Assembly (NCBI RefSeq): GCF_027943255.1
Contig: NC_072893.1
Coordinates: 87,241,784-87,305,783 of the forward strand
Length of the DNA stretch: 64,000 nt
From: Anastrepha obliqua
Lineage: Eukaryota; Arthropoda; Insecta; Diptera; Tephritidae
Reading direction: 5' to 3'
A program made the position numbers and the translations under genes. Below, piece after piece: positions 42,963-54,760 of this stretch (positions are counted from its first letter, which is position 1; every line of letters begins with the position of its first letter). Under the pieces are notes generated by a model, which saw nothing but the letters and a program-made list of their open reading frames with translations, did no database searches and was not told the DNA's origin.

Positions 42963-43989
42963 GTAAATAACCTAAAACAAACGCAAATGAATTGTTTAGC
43001 ATAAATTTAATTTAGTGCGAACGAGCTGCTTGTTGTTTGAGGCGAGCATCCACCATTGTTGTTGTTATGAGTATTATTATCATTATTTTCTCCGCTTTTC
43101 GGACACCATTATAACATTATATTTGCATATGTATGAGTAGGGTTGTGTGCGAGTGCGTGACTTTTCACGTGTTTTCGTGTGATGTGTCAGTGAGTTACAC
43201 CGGAATGACCCGGCGAAAAGAACAATAAATAGGGGTAATGCGCTGAGCATAAATTGGTGCGGATGTACGAGCACTAACACACACCAATCAACTAGAAAAT
43301 TCTCTGAGGCAAAGAATGTAGGTGTGCTCGTGTTAAACTCTAATGTGAAAACAAAATTGTGGGGAAGAATTTTATTAAGCGAATATCTTCTTTAATTATT
43401 ATAACCGTTTTGAAGAACAGTAATGCTTTACAAATATATTTATACTAAATAAATACGCTTCAAAATTTTTAAAGGAATAAGAGTGAACAATTTGTAAGTA
43501 TTCATAATATTTTTCTGATAGGTTATTGAAAATAGGAGGACACGTACAAGTACTTTTACAAATATTAGCACCAGTAAAGTTTTCATTTGATGCCACCTCC
43601 AGGCTTACAGTTTTCATTTCACATCAAATTCTCAGACATTATGGAAAACCTTATCTGGAAATACTCAAAACCATTTTAAATATTTAAAAATCTTATTTTG
43701 AAATGTTGCCTATGTCCCTGCCTTTAATTTGAGCTATAGCTTAACAGTTTTTATTTTGTAAGCAGAACTGTAAAAAAATTCCTATTTCTATGGTGCAAAA
43801 TTAATCATCCAATTTTGTTGTCGACCTTTACAATTCTTTCTGTTAAGTGGAAAAGACCATATGCGTCAAGTGTGTCCATTTTATCGCAAACGTCCAAACA
43901 AAGAAGTGTGGCATTTTAAATCAGGCGGTCTTGCTGGCTATGCCAATTTCCAAAAGGGAAAATAACTCGACCAAAAAACATTCTTTGTA
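42963..43989. other. spacer with a MITE end at ~43795
   Basis: 'ggtgcaaaattaatcatcca' at 43793-43812 is a worn end of the CAAGGTGGCGC family. The rest of the stretch is unrecognised. Confidence 0.4.
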
Positions 43990-44620
43990 GCCAGTACTGT
44001 GTGAGCGGTTGTACTTTTTGAAATCTCATAAGCCCTTTATTATGGTCCTGTAGTTTTCGCTAGTAACAATGACCGTATTGACGATGACCATCCCAAAAAA
44101 ATGAAAATACGACCCAATCACTCCTTCCGCGTGAACGCTGCACCGCACTGTGGCTTTGATTGAGTGGATGTGATGGCTCTTCGGGCGTCCCACGCACATT
44201 TTCAGTACCCCGAAAATCAAGATTTTGCTTATTGACGTAACCGCTTAAGTAGAAATCCGTCTCGTCGATTGAGGATGGCTTAACAGTAATTCACATGCGA
44301 TTGACGGTCAGCAGACATTTACTGATGCACTGCTTGCACTTTGTACGGGTAACAAACATGTGCAAGTCTTTCAATAATATTCGCTATAGGGACCGTTCGT
44401 GCCCAATTACATGGCCTGTCGTCTGGTTGATATTTCTCCATTCTCAGCGCCATCGGCAGCCACAGCCGCGATATTCTCTGCCGATTGTGGTGGTCATACC
44501 CTACTAGATCTCGTGCGATTATAGTCTGTTCGAGTCGAGCAGTCAATACCGGATATTGGAGAAAAATCAACGCATTTATGCCACTTTCTTGCGAAGCATA
44601 GCGCTCCATTGCTTGTTAGT
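43990..44620 (-). pseudogene. rosa-related transposase relic, N-terminal two thirds
   Basis: The minus strand starts 'MERYASQESGINALIFLQ', continues through a frame (44609-44320) with 'CNWARTVPIANIIERLAH', then 'SIDETDFYLSGYVNKQNLDF' with the first catalytic Asp, and remains of the RSRG--G--FF block. The region with the second and third acids is lost. More diverged than the copies at 19511 and 58998. Confidence 0.62.
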
Positions 44621-45660
44621 TAGTCAAAGTCGCGCTAAAGTCGTTAGTTTTTCGTTTAGAGGCAGCTCTAAAGTTAAAGGGACGAAAAGGTATCGTTAAA
44701 ATTGTTACCAAAACTGCAAAATTAAACGATATTTAAATTGTTGTGTGTGCTCGGAGCATTTAGGTTGTGATTTTGATTAGAAAGGGTAAATATGTAATGT
44801 TTTTAAATTTTTGTTTTACAACAAACCCACTTAGAATATTTTGATATGTGAGTCATATCAGTTTTGTTACAGTGACCTTAAAAATTGCATGTTGAAAAGA
44901 AAAAAGAATTTTGTGTATTAACAAGAAAAGGATGTCTCGATGAATTAAAATCATTAGTAAGTATTATTCTTTAGCGCCGTTAAAAACTGGTGCATAAATT
45001 TTTACGTGGTCGCTTTTCGCGAAGGTTATCTAAAATCAGTTGTTGTGCCAGAAAATACCGAGATGTACACGAAATGATTGAGCAGAATTGCCTTTCACAT
45101 ACAGTGAAATTGAAGCATCATTGAGCGAATGTGCAAAGTGCTTCGAAAAGTGGTTCAAAAGATTGCAAAAGTGCATTGTTTATCACGAAAAGTATTTTTA
45201 AAAACAATAAAACCGTTTTCAGCCACCAATGCTCATTTCTTCTTGATAGGCCAGAAATAGAAATATTGTAGCAATTCTCGGATAATCACTGCAGACTAGA
45301 CAAAGCCACTGAACAAAGATATCCGGTCTTATCAATCGAAAAAATATATGCAAATCGCTCATTTGCTGCAAGTGTGACAAAATTGAAACAATGAAAATGC
45401 CTTCATTATTTTCAATTTACTATGCCTCCCTATATAAGTAAAAGTAAATACAAGTTTTCATCTAATCAATCAATCATCTAAAGATATCGCCATAAATTTT
45501 TTGCACAACATAAAAGAAGCTCTGACACTCACATACAGTGGTTCAAACGCTTGATGATATTTACTCACTGTTCAAGTTTACAACAGATTTTCGGAACTGT
45601 AAATTAATTAATTTCGGAAAAAACCATATTTAGTTCGTTTATTAACATAAGTAAATTACA
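44621..45660. other. unrecognised AT-rich sequence
   Basis: No gene supported. 'tttactatgcctcc' with 'ataagtaaa' at 45417-45445 resembles 13943-13980, hinting at another old repeat. Confidence 0.4.
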
Positions 45661-46690
45661 AAGGGTGATCAAATAGGTGGCATCGAATTTTAAATTGAAA
45701 TAAAACAACGAAAATTTAAATGGATTGGCCTTTATTTTTTTTGTGTAGAACCACTCTTGAAATTTATTTTTTAAATATAATCCGTTTCAAATGTTGGCCA
45801 TGCGGCGTAACTCGGCCATGTGTAAACACCAATTTTGAATGACTCGTTAGAGGAGTTCGGACCGTATCACGTGAATAACTTTAGTAATGTTGACTTCCAA
45901 TGCCCGATTGAGCTGGTTTATACACAAAGCCTTTTGATTTTACATACCTCACAAATAAAAGTCCAAAGGTGTGATTCATACGATCTCAATGGCCAATCCA
46001 CTGGTCCGAGACGAGAGATAAATTGGTCGCCGAAACGACGACGCAGTGCGAGTAAATCCAAACTAACTGACGCAGCACCTTCAAATTTTGACAGGAGTCA
46101 ACTGACAGATGCCTGTTGACAGGAGCAGTATTTCTTTTTCAGTAAAGATGTCAGAAATACAAAAAGTCACGGACTTATTGAACCGCCCTCGTAGTGTCTT
46201 GTCATGTTGAAATCAAATTTTGTGGAAATCACGGGCTTGAATCTCCGGTATCAAAAAGTCGTTTATCATACCGCGATAGCGTTCGCCAATCACTGTTACA
46301 TGGGCGCCAGCCTCGTCTTTGAAGAGAATTCCTCCAACCCACAGCCTGCACTAAACAGTTATTTTCAATGGACGTAATGGCTGTTCTTGAATAATTCGGG
46401 GTTGCTCTTCAATCCAAATATGGCAATTTTGCTTATTGACGTAGCCATTAAGCCAGAAACGTGGGACGGTTATGTAAACCATAAGTTGGCCTGAGCGGGC
46501 GCTGAATACTTTTCACAAAGCGTCGATTTTCGTAATACGTACGATTTGTAAACATTGTTAAGGCGTAAGTCTTCCCATGATGAAATGTCAATGACTACTG
46601 CAAAAAGAAATGTATTTAATTTTATAGTAGTCACACGTGATCTGTCAAGGCAACCCTATTGGAAAAAGTACCTCCAATCTGATCACCCTT
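45661..46690 (-). mobile_element. rosa-related transposon with inverted ends, interrupted
   Basis: AAGGGTGATCAAATAGGTGG at 45661 mirrors the complement of 46690 (AAGGGTGATCAGATTGGAGG). The minus strand reads 'FWLNGYVNKQNCHIW' and 'EEQPRIIQEQPLRPLKITV', a stop, then 'FKDEAGAHVTVIGERYRGMI' and 'FQHDK' with the second Asp. Then about 145 bp of foreign sequence intervene (46045-46190), after which 'FGDQFISRLGPVDWPLRSYE' resumes the transposase. It has stops and frameshifts and is dead. Confidence 0.75.
46045..46190 (-). mobile_element. mariner terminal fragment nested in rosa-related element
   Basis: The right border carries a mariner-type terminal repeat (complement CGAGGGCGGTTCAATAAGTC), close to the CGAGAGCGGTTCAAAAAGTA end of the mariner at 40828. 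It continues 'tgactttttgtatttctgac'. It interrupts the host transposase between the FQHD and FISR blocks. The left border has no terminal repeat, so only one end of the mariner is present. Confidence 0.6.
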
Positions 46691-46748
46691 TATTTACATT
46701 CAACATTTTTATACTGATAAATAAAAAACAAGAAAACCATGGAATTAA

Positions 46749-47345
46749 GGGGTTACATACGTCCAGCAGTGCCAAAAATGCGCTAAAAGAAAAACTGTTT
46801 TTAGAAGGGATAACAAAAGAAATAAATATACAAAAATTTTATACATTGCTTATTAGTACTTAAACTTTATAAAAAAATGTATTTTACTTTTTCTTTACAA
46901 AAATTAGTATCAAAAAATCTCGTGACCAAAAAAAGTTGCTTCACAGTCTGCATAATTTCTCCTTGAAATGTTGATGGATCTGTAAAAAGAAAAAAACAGA
47001 TGTGTTGTAGTCTGTCGAGCCGGATTTTTGATTTCGAAAAATTTTGCAATTTACAATACATTAAAAAAAAGGTATGCGTTTTACGTCATAAATGTCACAC
47101 TTTAATTATGTTTACACAATTTTTTTAATAATAATATCAAAACTCAAATCTATAGAGAAAACACTTTCGAATATTAAAAAAAAAACGCATCAAAAAATAT
47201 TAAAAACTGTGTGAGTTATCATGCAGACCGTGCCGGAAAAAATAGTTTCGAGAAAAACGAGTTTAAAGTTTGGGGTACAGGAGCGCGTGGACCGCTCTCT
47301 ATCTAGTTAATGGGTTGTATAAGCTATAATATTGGGAATTTCACC
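46749..47345. mobile_element. piggyBac-like non-autonomous element, left part
   Basis: TTAA at 46745-46748 followed by GGGGTTACATACGTCCAGCA. The interior contains 'gagtttaaagtttggggtac', 'gaccgctctctatctagtta' and 'agctataatattgggaattt', shared with 56173-56290. The right end is missing. Non-coding. Confidence 0.5.
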
Positions 47346-48289
47346 TTTAAGATTTGCAACTCCTCGGATTGGTCGTCAACACGACTTTGCACTTCATATG
47401 CGATTTGAGCCCTTAACTTCTTTACCTTCAGCTAATGCAGCTAATTTAATAGAAATAGTAAATTGCGAAAGAATTATTAATAAACAAAATGTAAATAAAC
47501 AAAAAAACAAAAAATACAGCACAAAGAGTTCAGCGAGGAGTGGGGCATCACTTTTTGTTTCGTGTATATAGCAAAAGTGTACCAAGAAGATGACTTGGAA
47601 GGTGGGGTGAGTAATTTTTTTGAAAGTCTCACTAATGGAGAACACTGGGTCTTTCAATAATACTCTGCACCAGCACAAAATGCTAGCTCTTATTTCTGCT
47701 ACAAATTGGCACTTTGGTAATCCAGCCTTAAATCGTCTCGACTACAAATTATGGTGCACTTATCGCGTGTAAGCTGTATGACCAAAATTTGGAAAATGTA
47801 ACACAATAGCCGCAATAACTTTCGAAAGTCCGTATTGAAGTAAAGAGATAGTTTTGAATATATTTTTAGTTTTTAAGACACATTATTAATTAATAAAAAA
47901 TGAGAATTGCAATGAAATCTTACTTACTTGAATGTGATTATTTAATTTATTGTGTATATTCCATTGTTTAACTTCGAAAAAAATGTATATTGAAATTTTT
48001 TTATATGCAAAAAATTGAAAATATTAGAAACATTTCGCGACATGGGGCCGAAACCATTTACATACATGTGGATATGAACGCGTGGTTGCATGTAGGTACA
48101 TTCTTTCGATTTAATTCAAACCTTAAGAAATGTTACTGCTGATTGATGTTGGAATGGAATAAAATAAGTTGTGGGTGAGATATTAACGAAATTTGTTTTT
48201 ATGAGAATGCCCCCTGTATGGAATATGACATCGTTCAACTGTATGCTGTGGCTTAATACTGTGGTAGGGTGGTAATACGAGGGCTCTAA
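47346..48289. other. unrecognised AT-rich sequence
   Basis: Nothing supported; only short frames on both strands. Confidence 0.4.
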
Positions 48290-48690
48290 TTTTCAATTAC
48301 TCTGCCAATTCACGTCACTTCCGAGATAGCCATACCCCCAAATTTCCAATGCATCATGGGGTTCGCTGTGCAGCCCTAGCACCGCACAGCTTAAATCAAA
48401 CTAGCGTAGTTTTACCTATGATGCCACCTGTCCAAAGTCGCCATCAAATAGTAACTTTTGTGGTTGCATTGTCATCTGGTGAGCCTCGTGGGGATTGGTG
48501 TTGCCCCATATATGCCAATTTTGCTTGTAGACACAGTTATTTATCCAAAACATGTGACCCGTCGCTAAATATGATTTTTCGACCAAAACGTCTATCAGTT
48601 TTATTTAATAAAATTCTCAACAAAATTATTAGTACTTCTGTGTTTGCATGAAAATGTGAAAGCGTCAATAATATTTCTGCTAGTGATGTG
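48290..48690 (-). pseudogene. rosa-related transposase relic
   Basis: At 48600-48400 the minus strand gives 'FSDGSHV', the first catalytic block, then in a neighbouring frame 'VYKQNWHIWGNTNPHEAHQ' and 'LWTGGIIG', matching the YVNKQN-IWG--NP and LW-GGIIG motifs of the copies at 30001 and 59268. The remainder is unreadable. Confidence 0.6.
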
Positions 48691-49248
48691 ACCAAATTCT
48701 GATTTTTATCCATGGAAGGTTAAAATTCAAAACTACATACATACATATGCATTAGCCTGGCTCGCTATTGTGTTACATTCGACCTTATTCGCTTAGGAGA
48801 AGAATCGTAGCGCACAAAATAATTTGTTTAATATTTCGATGTGCAGCGAGCGCAATAAAACGGTAGTTTGCTTGCTTTGTATACCCTTGAGAATTTGAAT
48901 TTATTTGCTAATTTCAAGGGGATTAAACAAATTATTATAAATAATAGTTTGATCAGGTTGAAGCGGTTGTCCTGTGAGACACGTGGAATAAAACTTGTAT
49001 TTAAATTGATCTTTTCACTTTGGCACATGAAAGGCTTGCAGAAATTTCCATGAGTTTAGGTTGCAAGCTGTTGCCTGCCGGTTTTCTCGCTCTCGCGGAA
49101 ATAAGAAAATTTTAATCACAAAAAACAAAAGGAATTCGTAGGTTATTTGTACCAGAGATTTTATTTGTTATACCCCATGGATATAAAGACCGAACTCCTC
49201 TCTAAACCAATTAATGGAGTTAATTAGCTCGGGGAATTGTGTTTTTAA
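48691..49248. other. unrecognised spacer
   Basis: Nothing supported. Confidence 0.4.
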
Positions 49249-49971
49249 GGGGTTAGGTGGGTTTGAAAATTTCAAAAAATCGAATTTTGTTTTTTTGTCT
49301 CATTAAATAGTACAGTATGTTTAAAATACTCTCCTAAAATTTTAAGTCAATCCGAGTAAAATTCTAAGAGATAGACCCTTCAGAAGTTCCGAACATTAGG
49401 CCACGTCAGTTGAGCGCTTCGCTCGTATACGTGTTTATCTCAAAACTCCATTTTTTAAGTCGGTGGACACGATATCTCGAAAAGTTATGAAGCGATTTAG
49501 TTCAAATTTTGTACAAATCTTTGAAATAACATTATCTAGTTATTGAACGAAGGATTTTTTTTTTTTGTTAATTACAACAATTTTTTTTAGCCAATGTATG
49601 TCGAAAATTTCACTAAAAAATGTGTTTTTTGGTTCAAAGCCTGTCATAAATTCAAATTTTGATTTTTTTTTCCTTCATACAACAACGAGATTTATCCATG
49701 TACTAACAAAATCCGTTTGGTTTTCTGATTTTAGATGAACCAATAATGAGCTATGCTGTCCACGGCAAGAGCATTTTTTTTTTGAGACGTCAAGGAAGAT
49801 GAAGTACCAACGGCTGAGTTTTCGAAATTTTTAAATAACAATTTCACAAAATACTGTTTATATATGTATCTTAGATACAGCGAATTGCTTAAATAAAATA
49901 TATGATTTTATATACTAAAAAAAAATAGTCAAAATCTTCTTTTTTTCAACCTCTGAAACCCACCTAACCCC
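49249..49971. mobile_element. piggyBac-like MITE, TTAA-flanked
   Basis: GGGGTTAGGTGGGTTT at 49249 is a perfect inverted match of the right end at 49971, and TTAA flanks both sides (49245-49248 and 49972-49975). The 723-bp interior is AT-rich and non-coding, with 'gacacgatatctcgaaaag'-type motifs. TTAA duplication is the hallmark of piggyBac transposition; no transposase is present. Confidence 0.8.
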
Positions 49972-49975
49972 TTAA

Positions 49976-51042
49976 CTTTGTCGCTGTATTCAGCTTGTAT
50001 ATGAAAAGTTTTGTATATTATTTTACTATATGGAAGACCCCTAGTCGTAGAAAGCTATAAATCAAGGATGCTAGATTTCAAAATTTGGCAATTCGAGGCG
50101 AAATTTTTAGAGCAATTTCGGCTCCCCTTCATCAGCTACTCGGCAGCAGAATTTTGATCGCTCAACTCACTCGTATTAAGACACTCGTCCAATCAGTCGC
50201 GTTTCAGACGGTAACGAAGTAACATGAGTAATGGCTGTGTTGATTTTTTTCGTATACCACCAAACATATAGAAATATGTGTTCTTAAACAAACCGCTGCC
50301 ATAACTTCAGTTACGTCAGCAAATCAAATGATTCCTTCAAAATTGTTGAAAGTCGTTTAACGGACCAACATCAGTCCGTTACACATTTGCATTCTGTACA
50401 TAGTGGCTATATATATGTAACTATATTTTTGTGAGAGTCATTGTGAAAATTTCTAGCCGTTCTGCGTATTTTTCTGATTTGTAAGTAGCCTCAAGGCTGT
50501 AGATATTTCTGTCCTTTGTAGAGAGAGGAGCTCTTGCAATTTTCTCATTTCCACTCTGATCACTTGAGTTTGGCTGTGCGGCAGGTACTGGTGTGTTTCC
50601 CCTTCGTACATTTTCTCTCAAACAGAATTTTCTAGTACTAAGTTTTCAGGAAGCACGCAGCTTGTCTAACCTCTCTCAGATCACTTAAAGTGGGATGGAG
50701 GTATTGTTTTTTTTTTTGTTTTTTTTGTTGTTTTTTTTGTTGTTGTTTTTTTGCAAGCTCGCCTGTTGTCTCGTTACTCAACGGCGCGTCATCAGTGAGT
50801 ATAATGTCGGAGGGTTCACGCACCAGACAAGACGAACGAAAATATTTATTCATTTATTTATTTAGTGCCTCAATTCTAAAACAGGTAAGCCTTATAATTA
50901 TTAAAGCTAGTCACAACAGGTTACACTTTTCATGATAACATTAGAATAAAATATTCTAAGTAATTAACAGTTGAACTTAAAACAAATAGACCTTCTTATT
51001 CAATTTTGTATAAATGTTTTAAATTAGTACAATCCACAATTA
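49976..51042. repeat. spacer with T/TTG run
   Basis: A poly-T/TTGTT stretch lies at 50704-50753. Otherwise unrecognised. Confidence 0.45.
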
Positions 51043-51160
51043 AGTGCAAATGGTCTGGTGGTAGGGCATTTGTAAATTATGATCACAAAAATATATAATT
51101 TGTTGCTGTATTGTCATGGTAATTTACAAATGCTACGATGCCAGGTTATTTGCACTTATT
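51043..51160. repeat. 118-bp imperfect palindrome
   Basis: AAGTGCAAAT near 51043 and 'gcatttgtaaatta' are mirrored by 'taatttacaaatgc' and ATTTGCACTT. The arms of about 45 bp contain a mismatched stretch (GGTCTGGTGGTAGG against its counterpart). Small foldback; possibly a very short MITE. Confidence 0.6.
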
Positions 51161-51811
51161 TGTGACCAGCCCTACTTATTTTCATGAGTTCAAAAGAAAG
51201 AAGTCAAATTTGAAACTTCAGAACTTTAGTCGACTGTTTATTAATGTAAAATTTTGCTTCATTCAGATTTTGTACCGATAGTTTTATGATTTACTTGTCA
51301 AAGGAATAACTTCGTATCTCTTAAAATTCGTCCCATCCTAATAGGAATGCTAGTGTATGCAAGTGCGGAACAAGTTCATAAGGAAAAGCTAAACATAAGC
51401 ATATTCATATGCATATCGTGCATACTGAGTTTATTATTGTATTATTTTTACAAATTTCATTCATGACGATTTCGCTTTTCGGACACCAGCATAAAAAATT
51501 ACCATGGAAATTAATATGTTTCGTGAACATGTTTATGGCACTGGCATTACTGGCTTCTTTTATTGCATATAAAAGCGCGAGAAGGCAAAATTAATAATAA
51601 ACAAATACAAATATTTATAACCGTAGCGACGAAGACCGCCACCTGCTCGATGGCACTAAATGTGATTATGGGCTGAGAAGCCGTGCTTGTATACTTATGT
51701 ATGTAGGTAAACATACACGTACGTATGTATGTAGTATGTGTGCATTATTAGCTAGCATTTAAGCATTATTTTACTGTTTCTTCTCTCATTATTGTTATTT
51801 TTGTTTTCTAG
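51161..51811. other. spacer with TATA box and small hydrophobic frame
   Basis: A + frame at 51409-51594 (about 61 residues) has two hydrophobic stretches (ISFMTISLF-type and 'FVNMFMALALLASFIAY') but no recognised relatives. GCATATAAAAGCGCGAG at 51564-51580 holds a good TATA box without a clear initiator. The last 35 bases are a pyrimidine-rich tract ending TTTTGTTTTCTAG, which fits a 3' splice site. Confidence 0.25.
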
Positions 51812-52045
51812 TTGGACATTGTTTTTGTGCTCGCCTTACACAACTCTCTTGTCACAGCAGACATACTGCCGAATGCACTTGTAAAAACTGAATGCAACAG
51901 TTGCAGCGGCGGCGGCAGCAGCAGTGGCGGTGTCAGCGGCAAACTTGAACTTGAATGTAGGTCGCACGCATTTTTACGACTTTCACGCATAAAAGCGAAA
52001 CGAAATGCAACTCAAATCACAGACAAACATTGCGACAACCAAAAG
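51812..52045 (+). CDS. candidate internal coding exon of unknown gene
   Basis: Preceded by a long pyrimidine tract and the acceptor TTTTCTAG (AG at 51810-51811). Ends at the donor AAAAG|GTAAAC (GT at 52046-52047). The 234 nt between are exactly 78 codons with no stop in frame 0. They encode a hydrophobic start (DIVFVLALHNSLV), an acidic-Cys part (VKTECNS), a Gly/Ser-rich stretch at residues 32-43, then a basic segment (RLSRIKAKRNATQ). Codons are GC-richer than the surroundings. An alternative donor lies at 51957. The function is unknown; untranslated exon or chance cannot be excluded. Confidence 0.3.
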
Positions 52046-52864
52046 GTAAACAAATAAATATCAGTTGTATATATATTTTATATATCTATATACATATGTA
52101 TACATACATACATACATGCAAACATATTGGGTGTTTTTTTAAGAGTTATACTTATGCACTGAGTTAAATAACCATAGCAACCGGACTTATTAGCAATTTT
52201 GAAAATTTACTTGTTTCACATTTAACTTTAATGAGATTTTTTTGGGCAAATATGGTTCATTCTCCTACAAAAACCATGTAAATTGAAGTTTAAAACTTTG
52301 CGCAATTTATAAAAAATTCAACAACTTCAAACTTTATTATTAGAATATTTCGAGTACGGAATTTTATATCCCAAAGAATTTCATCATAAGAAGAGAAAAT
52401 TTCAGGTAGTTCGAAAACCGTGTAGATTTTTGACAATTTTTTGCTGACAATGTTGGGTGTTTTCTTCCGAATAAAAAAATAATATAGCATTTGTTATAGG
52501 AGGAAACACGCAAGACTGTCAGGAAGAAAATTGTGAAATATCTATGCAATGTTTGAGCACCTTCAAATATTTTCATTAAAAAATTAATAAAAGTAATTTT
52601 TGCCATATTTATTTATAGTTACATATTTTATATTTTTAAAGCATAGGGTATCATTTTCTGAACATTGGTGGATGGAAATTTAAAGAGGAGCTTAAATAAT
52701 ACTTTATACCAAATTTATAGAAAAGTGCATTTTTCCCATGTGAATCCAATGGTAATTTTGGATAAAATGTAATTAAAAAAAGCGTCTAATTTTTTCGGTC
52801 ATCGAAAACATTTAGGGGGCAACATCAAGAAAAAAAATTTGTTTTGACGATCCTATTGAATATA
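52046..52864. repeat. spacer with TATACATA repeats
   Basis: TATATACATATGTATACATACATACATAC-like microsatellite at 52058-52115. 'gggtgtttttttaagagtta' at 52130 resembles one end of the rosa-like family, but no partner is seen. Confidence 0.45.
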
Positions 52865-53093
52865 CAAGGTGGCGTAAAATTAGTCTCCCAATTTTATTTT
52901 TGAATACATTTTTTATTAAATAAAGAAAAATTATTGTATATTGAGTGCTGGAAATTTCTATTACGTGCTCCATTGCTTGACTTTTTGTATACCGTAGCTG
53001 TCCACTTCACAAGTGTCAAATATGATTGACGTACGACGCCATTTGGAAAAATTATAAATTTTCCGAGAGGGTGATTAATTTTGCGCCACCTTG
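52865..53093 (+). mobile_element. CAAGGTGGCGC-type MITE, intact reference copy
   Basis: Both ends are present: CAAGGTGGCGTAAAATTAGT at 52865 and the complement CAAGGTGGCGCAAAATTAAT at 53093. TA flanks both (52863-52864 and 53094-53095). Length 229 bp, non-coding. The body includes 'gtgctccattgcttga', 'cacaagtgtcaaatatgatt' and 'aaaattataaattttcc', used to recognise the other copies. Confidence 0.9.
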
Positions 53094-54760
53094 TATAACC
53101 TTCAAAAGAGGTATCTCTGGCAAAATTTCAAATTTTAAAAATTCTCATGCAATGCGCCAAATTTATTAGCTCGCCAAGAGCACCGCATTTGACTGACTGG
53201 TCTTACAAAACGCAGAGCGGTGCCACAATGAAAGAATTGCCATATATATATAAACAAATGAGCCGTTATGTATTGTATGTTGCCTACATTGTCGTTGTGG
53301 TGGACTTGCTGCACGACATGAGTAGGAAGGTATCAACCTTAGCAAGATTTCCGGCAAGCCTTATTACATTTTCCATATGACACTTTCCAATTTATTCGGC
53401 GGTCAGTCGAACCCACTCTGGCAACGGCCTCTTCCGATATTCTGAAGTATTAACCATATAACCTTATTATTCAAATCTTTAATGCTAAATCTAATTAATC
53501 AAATTTCATAAACATATAACTGAAGGATATCCGAGTCTAGTAAACCCATGAACAAAATACTCATAACCCTATAACCAAGACGTACATATGTACATATGTG
53601 TTCAAAGTGGTAGCACTAGAGCCACTGATTTTACGATTTGATGTTTTGAATGTCGAAGTGACCTGCCTTTTTTTGGTGCTTTGTTTTTTGTTTACATTCT
53701 CATACCTATAATCAAGGAAATAAGCCACAGGTAATCCGCATTATTGCAAAATATCACATAGCTGAGGGCTGCCTGATATCCTAAAATCCAAAATTCCATA
53801 ATCGCATAGTTCCCTAATCTCATAACTAATAAATCATAAGCAATCTGCATTATGGCAAAACGATAATACGTTTGAGGAATTTGTTAAAACCTATGCACTC
53901 AAACCGTATAGTCCCTATTCCCAAAGTCCCGCAATTCCCTAACCACAAATTCATTACCTTGTATTACAAAAAAAAAAAAAAAAACGCGTATGATAGTCGA
54001 TGTATTTCTTTTTTTAATTGGTAGTACCTCTGGCATTGGCATTACCCGATGTGCACGAAGAGAAAATTGCGCGATCGGAGATTATGAGAAATTATGTGGT
54101 GGTGACTCTGATTCGAATTCAGGTGACCCCTAAAAATGGTCTGATCTTTGCGCTTGAATGTGGATTCTTTTTTATGCCAGTGTACAATATGTAGAAAAGA
54201 AAAGGAAAAAAAATTTTTGTAAGCAAAAAAATGTAAGCAAATCTCTAAAATTACGTCAGCTAAACTTCTAATTTTGTTAAATCCACCGAGAGCCGATTGG
54301 CGGTATCATAGCAACTGTGCATCCAATGCTATAACAGGAAGTAAGCATATTTGCCCGGTCGAAGCCGTTCTCTTCAACTGCATCTCAGTCTGTTCATTAC
54401 TAAGTATAGGACAAATTGGCCAATACTCGTATAAGATCCAACTGAAGTTGAAACCATTGGACCAATGACTGAGCGTTGAATCAAATTTCTATCAAAGTCA
54501 CATCTAACATAATTGGCTAGTTATATTCTCTGGCTTAAAGCTAAATTGACGTACTCGCAGAGAGAACAGTCATCGGTCTATACTTAACTGCATATGATGT
54601 CAACGATATACGGATATCTGCTAAAAGTACAAGTAATCCAAACCAACACGTATGTATATTCTGCAATGGTAGATTTTTTTTCCGGCAAATAAAAATTCTA
54701 GCAACTTTAACACCGCAAATATTTCGTCTTCCTCAAACAATTATTATAAATAGGTATACA
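53094..54760. other. mixed unique-looking sequence
   Basis: A poly-A run lies at 53969-53984. At 53730-53960 two related segments (CCGCATTATTGCAAAA and CTGCATTATGGCAAAA, about 110 bp apart) suggest an old duplication. No gene supported. Confidence 0.4.
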
